From assembly GCA_009781575.1 (NCBI GenBank), contig WQXW01000017.1, positions 1 to 13,534 on the forward strand: DNA of 13,534 nt, given 5' to 3'. The notes beneath the pieces were generated by a model. The model ran no database searches. It was not told the DNA's origin and saw only the letters and a list, made by a program, of their open reading frames with translations. Shown here one piece after another: positions 13,521 through 13,534 of this stretch. The stretch's first letter is position 1. Each line of letters opens with the position of its first letter. The DNA is from Solirubrobacterales bacterium. Lineage in GTDB: Bacteria; Actinomycetota; Thermoleophilia; Solirubrobacterales; Solirubrobacteraceae. The position numbers were made by a program, and so were the translations under genes.

Positions 13521-13534
13521 GGTGTTCGAGACCC

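Overview
The window is very GC-rich and almost fully coding. It looks like a chromosomal segment of a high-GC actinobacterium. The protein style (Ala/Arg/Glu-rich tails, many GTG starts) and the gene order around rpsP-rimM-trmD-rplS-lepB-rnhB suggest Thermoleophilia/Solirubrobacterales-like Actinobacteriota, but that placement is inference from style and not from a search.

Layout from left to right. (1) 1-901, minus: the N-terminal 300 residues of an EF-G-like translational GTPase of the FusA2/EF-G2 type, cut by the window edge. (2) 902-1233: a 332-bp intergenic stretch with a hexamer tandem array and copy 1 of a dispersed repeat. (3) 1234-2796, minus: a XerD/XerC-type tyrosine recombinase and a small HAD-superfamily 5'-nucleotidase-like protein. 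(4) 2817-3761, plus: an alpha/beta hydrolase, divergent from the HAD gene by 20 bp. (5) 3848-6528, minus: thiD then ilvD, tightly coupled. (6) 6529-6791: intergenic, with repeat copy 2 in inverted orientation. (7) 6792-7193, plus: yraN, convergent with the next block. (8) 7210-13382, minus: a nine-gene run in transcription order O-methyltransferase, ffh, rpsP, khpA, rimM, trmD, rplS, lepB, rnhB, which is a classic translation/secretion housekeeping operon. (9) 13383-13534: upstream region with repeat copy 3.

How the genes work together. The large operon links ribosome assembly (S16, L19, RimM, and KhpA as RNA chaperone), tRNA G37 methylation (TrmD), co-translational targeting (Ffh), signal peptide removal (LepB) and RNA primer/ribonucleotide removal (RnhB). 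The thiD-ilvD pair joins thiamine pyrimidine phosphorylation with branched-chain amino-acid synthesis. The remaining genes are single-copy housekeeping or unassigned enzymes.

The most unusual signal is not a gene. About 105-115 bp of T-rich DNA with a 26-bp near-perfect dyad (core GGTTCCGCGCGGAAC) occurs three times in 13.5 kb, always intergenic, always with its T-rich edge facing the nearest start codon. Copies 1 and 3 are identical over 80 bp. In copy 1 the outer edge of the element appears to have expanded into a 13-unit hexamer array. I see no mobile-element gene, CRISPR array, rRNA or tRNA in the window.
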